This document shows, piece after piece, positions 28,087 to 37,441 of a stretch of 64,000 nt of DNA. Source of the DNA: Pseudorhodoferax sp. Leaf274 (GTDB lineage: Bacteria; Pseudomonadota; Gammaproteobacteria; Burkholderiales; Burkholderiaceae_C); assembly GCF_001422445.1 (NCBI RefSeq), contig NZ_LMNA01000001.1, forward strand, positions 852,735 to 916,734, written 5' to 3'. The first letter of the stretch is position 1, and each line of letters starts with the position of its first letter. Under the pieces are notes generated by a model. That model searched no databases. It saw nothing but the letters and a program-made list of their open reading frames with translations, and was not told the origin of the DNA. The position numbers were made by a program, and so were the translations under genes.

Positions 28087-29007
28087 TCAGCGCGTGGCCG
28101 GGGCGGCCACGGGGGCGGTGGCCGCGCCTGCGGCCACCAGGCGGCGCAGCTTGGCCAGCAGGGTCTTGGCGCGCTTCTCGTTGGCCGCGCCCATGCGCAC
28201 CAGCATCTTCTGGCCGGCCGACAACGACTGCAGCTGCGGGTCGGTGAACTCATAGCGCACCCAGGGCCGCGGGTCGGCCAGCTCGCCGCGCACCTCCAGC
28301 AGCCGCACCGCCAGCGGGCCCTGTGGTTCGGGTGCCTGCAGCAGGTGGTCCAGCGTCGCCACCAGGCGGTCGTTGAAGTAGCGGCCCGGATAGCCCAAGT
28401 CCTCGTAGGCCTGCTGGAACAGCGGGTACAGCCGGCCGTAGAGTTGCACCGCGCGCTCCAGCGGAATGGCTTCGGCGAACGACAGCAACGCGCCGTAGCG
28501 GCCCGCGTTGGTGGGGGCGATGACGGTGGCCTCGCCCTGGCCCTGCACCAGGAAACGCTGCGGCGCGGGCTGCACCGGCCACAGGCGCGCCGGCGCGCTC
28601 GCGCGGGGCAGGTTGTCCACGGTGGCGACCACGCGGCGCACGAAGCCGTCCGTCAGCAGCAGCGCCTGCACGGGGCCGCGGCCCAGCAGTTCGACCAGTG
28701 CGTCCGCGACCGGGCCATCGGCTTCGGCCAGTGCCGGCAGCGGCTGGCCCGGGGCGGGCGGGACCTCGATGGGATGCTCCGGCCCGGACGCCGCAGCCTG
28801 CGGTGGCGCGGCGCTGGCAGCAGGCGCCGCTGGCGCGGCCACGGCGGGGGCCGGTGCCGGCGGCACGGGCTCCGCGGGCCTGCCCCAGAACCACCAGGCG
28901 CCGCCTGCCGCCAGCGCCAGCACCAGCACGAAGGCCAGCAGTCCCGGCACGCGGGGCGCGCCCGATGCGCGGGGCGGGTGCAGGTCGCGGTGGTCGGGTG
29001 CGGGCAT
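28087..29007 (-). CDS. DUF3014 membrane-anchored protein
   Basis: A 306-residue protein with one N-terminal membrane helix (about 22-42, VPGLLAFVLVLALAAGGAWWFW), a Pro/Ala-rich linker (about 47-90), and a globular domain that fits DUF3014 (ADALVELLGRGPVQALLLTDGFVRRVVATVDNLPR, then YGRLYPLFQQAYEDLGYP and RYFNDRLVATLDHLL). An AAGGAGA ribosome site just before MPAPDHRD fixes the start. The topology puts the domain in the periplasm. Function unknown. Confidence 0.85.
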   Translation of the reverse strand: MPAPDHRDLHPPRASGAPRVPGLLAFVLVLALAAGGAWWFWGRPAEPVPPAPAPAVAAPAAPAASAAPPQAAASGPEHPIEVPPAPGQPLPALAEADGPVADALVELLGRGPVQALLLTDGFVRRVVATVDNLPRASAPARLWPVQPAPQRFLVQGQGEATVIAPTNAGRYGALLSFAEAIPLERAVQLYGRLYPLFQQAYEDLGYPGRYFNDRLVATLDHLLQAPEPQGPLAVRLLEVRGELADPRPWVRYEFTDPQLQSLSAGQKMLVRMGAANEKRAKTLLAKLRRLVAAGAATAPVAAPATR

Positions 29008-29077
29008 GCGTTCTCCTTTCGGTGTGTGGCCCTGTGATCCTCGCATGGCCCGGGCGTTCCCCTTGCGGGGCCTGGGG

Positions 29078-30169
29078 TCAAGCGGTCGCACGACCGTGGA
29101 AGTCGGTCCAGCACTGGCGTGGGAAGTCGTACAGCTTGCAGGCGCGCGCAGTCTCGAAGTACCACGTCCATGAGAAGCGCTGCACGATGATGCGTTCGGG
29201 CAGCAGCTGCTCCAGCAGGGCCTGCGCCTCCTTGAGCTTGTACAGCGGGATGCTCATGTCCACGTGGTGCGCCGTGTGCTCCATGATGTGGTGGACCAGC
29301 GCGCCGATCTGCAGCGGAAAGCGCAGGTGCACGGTGGTCGAGACGAAGGGCTGGGCGCGCTGCCAGGCCGCCCTGTCGTCGTGCCATTTCACCTTCACAT
29401 GCGTGTGGTGGCCGTAGATCACGAAGCCCATCATGTGGAACCAGAACACCAGGGGCACGCCAAAGCCCAGCAGCAGCACCAGCCACACGGCCTGCCGCGT
29501 GGCCAGCGCGGTGGCCACCAGCGCGGCGATCCACAGCGCCGCGAAGCCGGTCACGAGCAGGCAGTCGCGCGTGAAGACGGGGCGGTGGCTGGTGCCCATG
29601 CTGCTGCGGCGCGGGAACATCATCTTCTTCCACCAGATCTCGACCATGTAGTACAGGCCCGGCCCCCAGCCGCTGCGGTAGATGCGCTCGCACAGCCGGC
29701 GCAGCGGTGCCATGGCGCGGTATTCGGCCTGCGTGGACGGGGCCCAGACGAAGTCCACGCCCTTGAGGTTGGTGAAGCCGTGGTGCACCACGTTGTGGCC
29801 CATGTCCCACAGGCTGTAGGCCGTGAGCGAGGGCAGGAAGGCGATGCGGCCCAGCCAGCGGTTCAGCCGCCGGTGCGACGTCAGGCTCTGGTGGCAGGCG
29901 TCGTGGCCGATGATGAACAGCCGGCCGATCACGAAGCCGGCCGCCAGCGCGCAGGCCAGCTTGAGCCACCAGGGCCGCAGCAGCGCGGCGCCGGCGATCA
30001 GCGCGGCGAACAGCAGCAGGTCGAACGCCAGCAACGCGAACGCGCGCCGCGTGCTGCGTCCGGCGATGGGCAGCAGCCAGGCGCGGATGGTCTTGCGGTG
30101 CGGCAGCGGCGCGTCGGGTGCCAGTGGCGCGGGCAGGTCCGGGCGGGCCGGAGCGAAGGAGCGGTGCAT
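29078..30169 (-). CDS. Membrane fatty acid desaturase family protein
   Basis: A 363-residue di-iron membrane desaturase or hydroxylase. The three His boxes are HDACH (89-93), HNVVHH (125-130) and a C-terminal HHIMEHTAHH near residue 300, spaced by hydrophobic helices (about 43-62, 66-85, 195-240). Substrate position is unknown; acyl lipids are the default for PF00487-type enzymes, though carotenoid-modifying relatives share the boxes. I used the ATG at 30169; a GTG at 30205 would add 12 residues. Divergent from pyk across about 130 bases. Confidence 0.88.
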   Translation of the reverse strand: MHRSFAPARPDLPAPLAPDAPLPHRKTIRAWLLPIAGRSTRRAFALLAFDLLLFAALIAGAALLRPWWLKLACALAAGFVIGRLFIIGHDACHQSLTSHRRLNRWLGRIAFLPSLTAYSLWDMGHNVVHHGFTNLKGVDFVWAPSTQAEYRAMAPLRRLCERIYRSGWGPGLYYMVEIWWKKMMFPRRSSMGTSHRPVFTRDCLLVTGFAALWIAALVATALATRQAVWLVLLLGFGVPLVFWFHMMGFVIYGHHTHVKVKWHDDRAAWQRAQPFVSTTVHLRFPLQIGALVHHIMEHTAHHVDMSIPLYKLKEAQALLEQLLPERIIVQRFSWTWYFETARACKLYDFPRQCWTDFHGRATA

Positions 30170-30302
30170 GGGAATGGGCGGTGCAATCGAACGGAAGTCC
30201 GGCACCGTAGCCCGGCCCCCGCGGCGGTGCTGTGACGCAGGTCAACGCCAGGGCGATCTGTCGCACCGCCATGTGAGAATGGCCGGCACAAGGAGACTCT
30301 GC

Positions 30303-31751
30303 ATGAGCACGACCCGACTTCCCCGCCACGCCACCAAGATCGTCGCCACCCTGGGCCCGGCCTCCAGCACGCCCGAGATGCTGGAGCAGATGATCATCCA
30401 CAAGGTCAGCGTGGTGCGCCTGAACTTCAGCCACGGCACGGCGCAGGACCACATCGCGCGCGCCGCGATGGTGCGCGAGGCGGCGCGCAAGGCCGGCCGC
30501 GAGGTGGCCATCATGGCCGACCTGCAGGGCCCCAAGATCCGCGTCGGCAAGTTCGCCGCCGGCAAGGTGCTGCTGGTACCCGGCGAGAAGTTCGTGCTGG
30601 ATGCCGCACGCACCGAGCCGGGCGACATCGATGGCGTGGGCCTGGACTACAAGGACCTGCCGCGCGACGTGAAGGCCGGCGACCGGCTGCTGCTCAACGA
30701 CGGCCTGATCGTGCTGGTCGTCGATGCCGTCAAGGGCGACCAGGTGCACACCACGGTCAAGCTGGGCGGCGAGCTGTCCAACAACAAGGGCATCAACAAG
30801 GAAGGCGGCGGCCTGACCGCGCCCGCGCTGACGGCCAAGGACATGGAGGACATCAAGACCGCCATGAGCTTCCAGGCCGACTACGTGGCCGTGAGCTTTC
30901 CCAAGAACGCCACCGACATGGAGATGGCGCGCCAGCTGTGCAACGTGGCGGGCGCCGAGAGCGGCCACAAGCCCGGCATGATCGCCAAGATCGAACGTGC
31001 CGAAGCCATCCCCAAGCTCGAGGAGATCCTGCGCGCCAGCGACGGCATCATGGTCGCGCGCGGCGACCTGGCGGTGGAGGTCGGCAACGCGGCCGTGCCT
31101 GCGCTGCAGAAGAAGATGATCCGCATGGCGCGCGACATGGACAAGGTGGCCATCACCGCCACGCAGATGATGGAGTCCATGATCACCAACCCCGTGCCCA
31201 CCCGCGCGGAGGTCAGCGACGTGGCCAATGCCGTGCTGGACGGCACCGATGCGGTGATGCTGTCGGCCGAGACGGCGTCTGGCCGCTACCCGCTGGAGAC
31301 CGTGCAGGAGATGAGCCGCATCTGCGAGGCCGCAGAAGGCGCCGAGGACAAGAACCTGGATGCCGACTTCAGCGGCCGCAACTACGCGCGCATCGACCAG
31401 TCGATCGCCATGGGTGCGCTGTTCACGGCGCACCACGTGGGCGCCAAGGCCATCGTGGCGCTGACCGATTCGGGCTCCACCATGCTCTGGATGAGCCGGC
31501 ACCGCGCCCACATCGCCATGTACGCGCTGACCTCGCGCCTGGCCACGCAGCGCAAGCTGGCGCTGTACCGCAACGTGCGCCCGCTGCTGATGGACTCGCA
31601 CACCGACCGCGACACCGCGCTCGAGCAGGCCGAGGCCCACCTCAAGAAGCGCGGCATCGTGCAGACGGGCGACGTCTACACCATCACCTGCGGCGAGCCC
31701 ATGGGTGCCCCGGGCGGCACCAACATGCTCAAGATCTGCGTGGTGCGCTGA
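30303..31751 (+). CDS. pyk: Pyruvate kinase
   Basis: Converts phosphoenolpyruvate and ADP to pyruvate and ATP. At 482 residues it is full length. Motifs are KIVATLGPASSTPEML, VRLNFSHG, MADLQGPKIRVGKF, the catalytic Lys region MIAKIERAEAIPKLEEIL, MVARGDLAVEVG, and the effector-domain end APGGTNMLKICVV. AGGAGA lies seven bases before the ATG. The stop overlaps a 7-bp-stem hairpin shared with the convergent DUF481 gene. Confidence 0.98.
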   Translation: MSTTRLPRHATKIVATLGPASSTPEMLEQMIIHKVSVVRLNFSHGTAQDHIARAAMVREAARKAGREVAIMADLQGPKIRVGKFAAGKVLLVPGEKFVLDAARTEPGDIDGVGLDYKDLPRDVKAGDRLLLNDGLIVLVVDAVKGDQVHTTVKLGGELSNNKGINKEGGGLTAPALTAKDMEDIKTAMSFQADYVAVSFPKNATDMEMARQLCNVAGAESGHKPGMIAKIERAEAIPKLEEILRASDGIMVARGDLAVEVGNAAVPALQKKMIRMARDMDKVAITATQMMESMITNPVPTRAEVSDVANAVLDGTDAVMLSAETASGRYPLETVQEMSRICEAAEGAEDKNLDADFSGRNYARIDQSIAMGALFTAHHVGAKAIVALTDSGSTMLWMSRHRAHIAMYALTSRLATQRKLALYRNVRPLLMDSHTDRDTALEQAEAHLKKRGIVQTGDVYTITCGEPMGAPGGTNMLKICVVR

Positions 31752-31768
31752 CGGGCTTCAGCCGTCAG
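31748..31768. terminator. Hairpin spanning the convergent pyk and DUF481 stop codons
   Basis: CTGACGG and CCGTCAG arms (7 bp, perfect) around a 7-base loop. The left arm contains the pyk TGA and the right arm the complement of the DUF481-gene stop. There is no T run on either strand, so terminator activity is uncertain; the symmetric position suggests a compact bidirectional end. Confidence 0.35.
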
Positions 31769-32535
31769 TCGAAGCGGAACGACACGCCGGTCACGAACAT
31801 CGCGTCCGTCTTCTTCACGCCAGCGCCAGGGTCGCTGTTGTAGCGCACGCTCAGGCCGGCGGTCAGGTTCATCGACTGGGTCATGGCCACCGTGACGTTG
31901 GTGTCGAAGCTGGCGCGGTATTCGCCCGTGTCCCGCAGGTTGGGGTAGAGCGCCAGGCGCTGGCGCAGGCTGGTGGTCTGGGTCAGCTTGTGGTTGGACT
32001 CCTCGGCCAGCACCAGTTCCAGCCGGCCGTAGCCATCGCGCACGCTGCCGTCGATCTCGGTGGGCTCGATGAAGCGGTCGCGGCTGTAGCCCAGGCCGCC
32101 CGAGACGTCGAAGGTGGTCTGGTCGTTCTTGACCACGTGGTAGCCCACGCCGGAAGCCACCGACAGGCGCGAGGACAGGTTGGCCAGCTTGTCGCGCAGG
32201 CCATCCGCCGAGCCGAAGCCGAACCAGACCGGCGTGAGGTCGCGCGTGTACTGCGTGCCCAGCGCGAAGCGCTCGGTCTGCGTTTCGCCGTCGCTGTGGG
32301 CATACGCGCCCTGGCCCAGGAATGTCCACTTGTCGATCGCGCTCACGCGGGCGGCCTCGCCGGTCAGGTTCAGGCTGACCGACTCGTTGTTGCCGGTCGC
32401 GGCATTGGCGCCGGCCGTCAACAGGTAGCGCCACTTGTTGTCGGGCTTGAGCGTGACCTGGGCGGACGCCAGCAGCGGCACCGCCAGCAGGGCGGCCAGG
32501 GTGGCGTGGCGGAGCGGTAGTCGGGTCGACGGCAT
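31765..32535 (-). CDS. DUF481 outer-membrane beta-barrel protein
   Basis: A 256-residue exported protein. The signal peptide (about 1-24) ends LLASAQ. The mature part alternates polar and hydrophobic residues in beta-strand pattern ([53 protein letters not shown]) and ends in the aromatic [10 protein letters not shown] expected for outer-membrane insertion. This fits the DUF481 (YdiY-like) family. GGAGGA nine bases before the ATG fixes the start over a longer frame. It is divergent from the class I aldolase gene; function unknown. Confidence 0.87.
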   Translation of the reverse strand: MPSTRLPLRHATLAALLAVPLLASAQVTLKPDNKWRYLLTAGANAATGNNESVSLNLTGEAARVSAIDKWTFLGQGAYAHSDGETQTERFALGTQYTRDLTPVWFGFGSADGLRDKLANLSSRLSVASGVGYHVVKNDQTTFDVSGGLGYSRDRFIEPTEIDGSVRDGYGRLELVLAEESNHKLTQTTSLRQRLALYPNLRDTGEYRASFDTNVTVAMTQSMNLTAGLSVRYNSDPGAGVKKTDAMFVTGVSFRFD

Positions 32536-32768
32536 CGGGCAGATCCTCCAAAAGGCAAAAAAGAAGAACAAAGAAAAAGCGCTCAGGGCGCCGTGGTTGC
32601 CAATGGTGTGCGGTGCAGCAAATCCGGTTGGGGAAAATTCCTGGAACCGGCGCGAGCTCGCGCCTTTGTCCGACACGGCAGCGGCGTGCCGTCCTTCGCA
32701 GACCGTGGTTACGGGCTGGTTACCAGCCGCGGCACTCGGGTTTCACCGGATTTCGCCAGTCATCCCCC

Positions 32769-32774
32769 TACAAT
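32769..32774 (+). promoter_or_regulatory. Possible -10 hexamer for the class I aldolase gene
   Basis: TACAAT, followed by TCCGCGG, 57 bases before the GTG start, in the 295-base divergent region 32536-32830. This region is the AT-richest in the neighbourhood. I see no clear -35 and nothing else recognisable in it. Confidence 0.4.
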
Positions 32775-32830
32775 TCCGCGGTTTTGTGCATCCAGCCGCC
32801 CCCGGCCCCCATCCCAAGAAGGTGTCACCA

Positions 32831-33718
32831 GTGAATCAGGAACAGCTGAACAAAGTCTCCACCGGCAACGGTTTCATCGCCGCCCTGGACCAGAGCGGCG
32901 GCAGCACGCCCAAGGCGCTCAAGCTCTACGGCGTCGAGGAATCCACCTACAGCGGCGACGCGCAGATGTTCGACCTGGTGCACGCGATGCGTAACCGCAT
33001 CGTTACCAGCCCGGCCTTCGACGGCCGCCGCGTGCTGGGCGCCATCCTGTTCGAGATGACCATGGACCGCCAGTTCGACGGCATGGACGCCGCCCAGTAC
33101 CTGTGGGAGAAGAAGCAGGTCGTGCCGTTCCTGAAGGTCGACAAGGGCCTGGCCGACGAGGCCGACGGCGTGCAACTGATGAAGCCCATGCCCGAGCTCG
33201 ACGCCCTGGTGGCGCGCGCGGTCAAGAAGGGCATCTTCGGCACCAAGATGCGCTCGGTCATCAACAGCGCCAATGCCAAGGGCATCGACGCCGTGCTGGA
33301 CCAGCAGTTCGCGGTCGGACTGCAGATCCTCAAGGGCGGCCTGATGCCCATCATCGAGCCCGAGGTCAACATCAAGGCCACCGACAAGAAGGAAGCCGAG
33401 GCGTTGCTCAAGGCCGGCTTCATCAAGCGCCTGGACGCGCTGCCCGCCGACGCCAAGGTCATGCTCAAGCTGACCATCCCGACGGTCGATGGCTTCTACA
33501 GCGAACTGGTCAAGCACCCCAAGGTCGTGCGCGTCGTGGCGCTGTCGGGCGGCTACAGCCGTGCCGATTCCAATGCCATGCTGGCCAAGAACCCGGGCGT
33601 CATCGCCAGCTTCAGCCGCGCGCTGACCGAGGGCCTGACCGCCCAGCAGTCCGACGCCGAGTACAACGACGCGCTGGACGGCGCGATCGAATCGATCTAC
33701 AAGGCATCGATCACCTGA
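32831..33718 (+). CDS. Class I fructose-bisphosphate aldolase
   Basis: Cleaves fructose 1,6-bisphosphate by a Schiff-base mechanism without metal. It is 295 residues and resembles the short bacterial class I type: [50 protein letters not shown], and VMLKLTIPT with Lys213, matching the Schiff-base Lys near position 212 in the staphylococcal enzymes. ALSGGYSR follows for phosphate binding. GTG start at 32831 with AAGGTG upstream. It shares the neighbourhood with pgk and pyk. A class II (zinc) enzyme is what I would have expected in this spot in related genomes. Confidence 0.95.
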   Translation: MNQEQLNKVSTGNGFIAALDQSGGSTPKALKLYGVEESTYSGDAQMFDLVHAMRNRIVTSPAFDGRRVLGAILFEMTMDRQFDGMDAAQYLWEKKQVVPFLKVDKGLADEADGVQLMKPMPELDALVARAVKKGIFGTKMRSVINSANAKGIDAVLDQQFAVGLQILKGGLMPIIEPEVNIKATDKKEAEALLKAGFIKRLDALPADAKVMLKLTIPTVDGFYSELVKHPKVVRVVALSGGYSRADSNAMLAKNPGVIASFSRALTEGLTAQQSDAEYNDALDGAIESIYKASIT

Positions 33719-33746
33719 TCGCCGGCGTTCTCCACGCCAGCCCCGA

Positions 33747-33771
33747 GGCCGCGGAATCCGCGGCCTTTTTT
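33747..33771 (+). terminator. Intrinsic terminator after the class I aldolase gene
   Basis: Perfect 8-bp stem GGCCGCGG/CCGCGGCC with an AAT loop, followed by six T (33766-33771), starting 29 bases after the stop. A strong classical terminator that separates the aldolase gene from purC. Confidence 0.9.
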
Positions 33772-33843
33772 CTGGCCGGCCGCCGTCGTGGACAATCGCC
33801 GGCGACCCGTGTTCCGAGTTTCCGATTCCTTGCGGCCTGCACC

Positions 33844-34749
33844 ATGACCTCTGCCCTGCACACCTCTAAGCTGACCTCGCTGCCGCTGCTCGCGCGTGGC
33901 AAGGTGCGCGACAACTACGCCGTCGGCACCGACCGCATCCTGATGGTGGCCAGCGACCGGATCAGCGCCTTCGACGTGATCATGGGCGAACCCATTCCCG
34001 GCAAGGGCGCGCTGCTCACGCAGATGGCGCTGTACTGGTTCGACCAGCTGGGCCACCTGTGCCCCAACCACCTGACCGGCGAGTCGCCCGAGAGCGTGGT
34101 GGCGCCTGACGAGGTGGAGCAGGTGCGCGGCCGCGCCATGCTGGTCAAGCGCTTGAAGCCCATCCCGGTGGAGGCCGTGGTGCGCGGCTACCTGGCCGGC
34201 AGCGGCTGGAAGGAGTACCAGGAAGGCCAGGCCGTCTGCGGCGTGCCGCTGCCGGCGGGCCTGAAGAACGCGAGCCGGCTGCCCGCGCCCATCTTCACGC
34301 CGGCCTACAAGGCCGAGGCCGGCGCGCACGACGAGAACATCACGTTCGAGAAGGTGGTCGAGATCGTGGGCCCCGAGCTGGCCGCGCAGATCCGCGACAC
34401 CAGCATCGCGATCTACCAGGCCGCCTGCGCCATCGCCCAGACCAAGGGCATCATCATCGCCGACACCAAGTTCGAGTTCGGCCTGGACGAGGCCGGCACG
34501 CTGCACCTGATGGACGAGGTGCTGACGCCGGATTCCTCGCGCTTCTGGCCTGCCGAAAGCTGGCAGGAAGGCAGCAACTCGCCCAGCTACGACAAGCAGT
34601 TCGTGCGCGACTGGCTCGAATCCGTGCGCATCGACGGCAAGCCCTGGGACAAGACGCCGCCTGCGCCGCGCCTGCCGCGCGAGGTCATCGAGAAGACCGC
34701 TGCCAAGTACCAGGAAGCCTGGCAGCGGCTGAACGCACCGAACGCCTGA
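33844..34749 (+). CDS. purC: SAICAR synthase
   Basis: Phosphoribosylaminoimidazole-succinocarboxamide synthase, the step that joins CAIR and aspartate in purine synthesis. The 301-residue length suits the longer, yeast-like form. Motifs are the N-terminal [53 protein letters not shown], and the C-terminal [14 protein letters not shown] and [20 protein letters not shown] at 33791 is a possible -10. purE and purK follow after one convergent gene. Confidence 0.98.
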   Translation: MTSALHTSKLTSLPLLARGKVRDNYAVGTDRILMVASDRISAFDVIMGEPIPGKGALLTQMALYWFDQLGHLCPNHLTGESPESVVAPDEVEQVRGRAMLVKRLKPIPVEAVVRGYLAGSGWKEYQEGQAVCGVPLPAGLKNASRLPAPIFTPAYKAEAGAHDENITFEKVVEIVGPELAAQIRDTSIAIYQAACAIAQTKGIIIADTKFEFGLDEAGTLHLMDEVLTPDSSRFWPAESWQEGSNSPSYDKQFVRDWLESVRIDGKPWDKTPPAPRLPREVIEKTAAKYQEAWQRLNAPNA

Positions 34750-34762
34750 CCGGCGCCGGCCC

Positions 34763-35731
34763 TCAGTTCAGCGCCATGCTGAGCTTGCGGCGGTAGCTGG
34801 AGACCAGCGCCGCCTGCGGGTCTTCCGCCATGGCGGCCTTGCCGGTCAGCTCGATGCCGCCGGCGCTCTTGCCCGTGGCATCTGCCGCCGCCTTGGGCTT
34901 GGGCGGCGTCAGCAGCTCCAGGATGGCGATGTAGGTCTTGCGCGGCAGCTCCTCGCTCCACTTCTTGTCGCGCATGACGATCTCCAGCAGTTCGTCCATG
35001 GCGGCCGTGGGTTCGCCGCGCGCGAGCAGCACACGGCTCTTGGCCAGGCGCAGGTCGAAGTCGCGCTTGTTCTCGGCGATCCTGGCATCGAACTGCTCCA
35101 CGCTCCAGTCGCGGCGCGGGTCGGCGGCCACCGCCTCCAGCGCCGCGCGCCATTGCGCCAGCGCCTCGAAGCGCAACTGCACCGGGATCTGCACCAGCGC
35201 CGGCTGCAGCGCCGCGCCGGCATCGTCGAAGTGGCCCGAGGAGATCAGCAGCTTCACGTAGTCGTAGCGGGCGTCGTCGTTGGCCGGGTTCACGGCCAGC
35301 GCCTCCTGCAGCTTGACGAGGGCGGCATCGGCGTCGCCGGCATCCAGCAGCTCCTGCGCGGCCTCGGCCTCGTCGGCGCTGGCCAGTTCCTCTTCGCCCG
35401 GCACGTGCTTGTCCAGGAACTCGCGGATCTGCGCCTCCGGCACGGCGCCGACGAAGCCGTCTACCGGCTGGCCGCCCGAGAACATCACGCAGAACGGGAT
35501 GCTGCGCACGCCGAACATCTGGCTCAGCTGCTGCGCGATCTGGGGCACCTTGTCGGCATCGAGCTTGGCCAGCAGGAAGCGGCCGTCGTAGTCGCGCTCG
35601 AGCTTTTCCAGCACCGGGCCCAGCTGCTTGCAGGGGCCGCACCATTCGGCCCAGATGTCCAGCAACACCGGCTGCTGCAGGGAGGCTTCGATCAGGTCGG
35701 CCTGGAAATTGTCGAGGGTGATGTCAATCAT
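34763..35731 (-). CDS. Thioredoxin-TPR fusion protein (YbbN/CnoX type)
   Basis: A 322-residue cytoplasmic protein. Residues 1-110 form a thioredoxin domain with an intact redox site, Trp30-Cys31-Gly-Pro-Cys34, and the cis-Pro loop RSIPFCVMF. Residues about 115-285 hold helical TPR-like repeats (AAQELLDAGDADAALVKLQEAL; ARYDYVKLLISSGHFDDA). This matches the YbbN/CnoX family of chaperone-like thioredoxins that protect unfolded proteins under oxidative stress. Unlike E. coli CnoX, it keeps both Cys. Divergent from purE with only 35 bases between starts, convergent with purC. Confidence 0.9.
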   Translation of the reverse strand: MIDITLDNFQADLIEASLQQPVLLDIWAEWCGPCKQLGPVLEKLERDYDGRFLLAKLDADKVPQIAQQLSQMFGVRSIPFCVMFSGGQPVDGFVGAVPEAQIREFLDKHVPGEEELASADEAEAAQELLDAGDADAALVKLQEALAVNPANDDARYDYVKLLISSGHFDDAGAALQPALVQIPVQLRFEALAQWRAALEAVAADPRRDWSVEQFDARIAENKRDFDLRLAKSRVLLARGEPTAAMDELLEIVMRDKKWSEELPRKTYIAILELLTPPKPKAAADATGKSAGGIELTGKAAMAEDPQAALVSSYRRKLSMALN

Positions 35732-35754
35732 CGGGAGAACCTGGGGGTGAAAAG

Positions 35755-35760
35755 TAAAAT
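35755..35760 (+). promoter_or_regulatory. Possible -10 hexamer directly before purE
   Basis: TAAAAT ends six bases before the purE ATG at 35767, so a transcript made from it would start at or within a base or two of the ATG, a leaderless arrangement. No -35 is evident in the 35-base divergent gap. Confidence 0.4.
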
Positions 35761-35766
35761 TGCGCG

Positions 35767-36258
35767 ATGAGCGCAGTTCAAATTGGAATTGTCATGGGCT
35801 CCAGCAGCGACTGGGACACCATGCAGCATGCGGTGGGGATTCTCCAGCAATTCGGTATCGCACACGAAGCACGGGTGGTCTCGGCCCACCGCATGCCGGA
35901 CGAGATGTTCGCCTACGCCGAGGCCGCCGCCGGCCGCGGCCTGGCGGCCATCATCGCGGGCGCGGGTGGCGCGGCCCACCTGCCCGGCATGCTGGCGGCC
36001 AAGACCACGGTGCCCGTGCTGGGCGTGCCGGTGGCCAGCAAGCACCTGCAGGGCGTCGATTCGCTGCACAGCATCGTGCAGATGCCCAAGGGCATCCCGG
36101 TGGCCACCTTCGCCATCGGTGTGGCGGGTGCGGCCAACGCGGCACTGTTTGCCGTGGCCATGCTGGCCGTGGGCGATCCGGCGCTGCGCGCGAAGCTCGA
36201 TGCCTTCCGCGCCGAGCAGACCGCGGCCGCCCAGGCCATGACGCTGCCGCCCGTATGA
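35767..36258 (+). CDS. purE: N5-CAIR mutase, class I PurE
   Basis: Moves the carboxylate of N5-CAIR to give CAIR in purine synthesis. At 163 residues it has [54 protein letters not shown] and the [13 protein letters not shown] core of the octameric class I family. It has no leader with a ribosome site; the TAAAAT element ends six bases before the ATG. It overlaps purK by four bases (ATGA). Confidence 0.98.
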   Translation: MSAVQIGIVMGSSSDWDTMQHAVGILQQFGIAHEARVVSAHRMPDEMFAYAEAAAGRGLAAIIAGAGGAAHLPGMLAAKTTVPVLGVPVASKHLQGVDSLHSIVQMPKGIPVATFAIGVAGAANAALFAVAMLAVGDPALRAKLDAFRAEQTAAAQAMTLPPV

Positions 36259-37439
36259 CGCAGTCCACCTTGTTGCCCGGTGCCACGCTGGGCGTGATGG
36301 GCGGCGGCCAGTTGGGCCGCATGTTCGTGCACGCGGCGCAGAGCATGGGCTACTTCACGGCCGTGCTCGATCCGGACGCCTCCAGCCCGGCGGGCCGCGT
36401 CAGCCACCACCATGTGCAGTCCGATTACCTGGACGATGGCGGCCTGGCGGAGCTCGCGCGCCTCTGCGACGCCGTGACCACCGAATTCGAGAACGTGCCT
36501 GCGCCCGCGCTCGCGCGCCTGGCCACGCAGCGGCCGGTGGCGCCCGCGGCCGAGGCCGTGGCCATCGCCCAGGACCGCAGCGCCGAGAAGGCGCACTTCA
36601 CACGCATCGGCGTACCCTGCGCGCCCTATGCCGAGATCAAGGACCAGGCCTCGCTCGAGCAGGTCGATGCCCAGCTGCTGCCGGGCATCCTCAAGACCGC
36701 ACGCATGGGCTACGACGGCAAGGGCCAGGCTCGCGTGCGCACGCGCGAGGAATTGGCCGCGGCCTGGGAGCGGCTGCAGCGCGTGCCCTGCGTGCTGGAG
36801 CAGATGCTGCCGCTGGCCGACGAATGCTCGGTCATCGTGGCGCGTGGCCGCGACGGCGCGATGGTGCATTTCCCGGTGCAGCACAACCTGCACCGCGACG
36901 GCATCCTGGCCGTGACCACGGTGCACGCCGGCGTGCTGCCGGCCGCCACCTGCGAGAAGGCCATCGCCGCCGCGCGCGCCGTGGCCGAGGGCCTGGACTA
37001 CGTGGGCGTGCTGTGCGTGGAGTTCTTCGTGCTGCAGGACGGCCGCCTGGTCGTCAACGAAATCGCGCCGCGTCCGCACAACAGCGGCCACTACAGCATC
37101 GACGCCTGCGATGTCTCGCAGTTCGACCTGCAGGTGCGCACGCTGGCGGGCCTGCCGCTGGTCGCGCCGCGCCAGCACAGCCCCACCGTCATGCTGAACC
37201 TGCTCGGCGACCTGTGGTTCGATGCGAACGGCCAGCGTGCCCAGGCCAGCGGGGACGCGGTGGCGCCACCCTGGGACGCCGTGCTGGCCCTGCCCGGCGT
37301 GCACCTGCACCTGTACGGCAAGCTCAAGGCGGCGCGTGCGCGCAAGATGGGCCACCTGAACGTGACCGGCGCCACGCCCGAGGCAGTGCGCGCCACCGCT
37401 TTGCAGGTGGCCGCCATCCTGGGCATCGCAGCGTTCTGA
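36255..37439 (+). CDS. purK: N5-CAIR synthetase (ATP-grasp)
   Basis: Carboxylates AIR with bicarbonate and ATP, feeding purE. At 394 residues it has the N-terminal [21 protein letters not shown], the ATP-grasp core with [15 protein letters not shown] and [18 protein letters not shown], and the metal/phosphate site [19 protein letters not shown]. It is translationally coupled to purE by an ATGA overlap, and sua5 starts two bases after the stop, so purE-purK-sua5 is one operon. Confidence 0.98.
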   Translation: MTQSTLLPGATLGVMGGGQLGRMFVHAAQSMGYFTAVLDPDASSPAGRVSHHHVQSDYLDDGGLAELARLCDAVTTEFENVPAPALARLATQRPVAPAAEAVAIAQDRSAEKAHFTRIGVPCAPYAEIKDQASLEQVDAQLLPGILKTARMGYDGKGQARVRTREELAAAWERLQRVPCVLEQMLPLADECSVIVARGRDGAMVHFPVQHNLHRDGILAVTTVHAGVLPAATCEKAIAAARAVAEGLDYVGVLCVEFFVLQDGRLVVNEIAPRPHNSGHYSIDACDVSQFDLQVRTLAGLPLVAPRQHSPTVMLNLLGDLWFDANGQRAQASGDAVAPPWDAVLALPGVHLHLYGKLKAARARKMGHLNVTGATPEAVRATALQVAAILGIAAF

Positions 37440-37441
37440 CC

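Noticed and set aside
28653-31640. A 995-codon minus-strand frame across the desaturase and pyk region
   Set aside because: It is in the wrong frame for the desaturase and antisense to pyk; its composition is that of a shadow frame.
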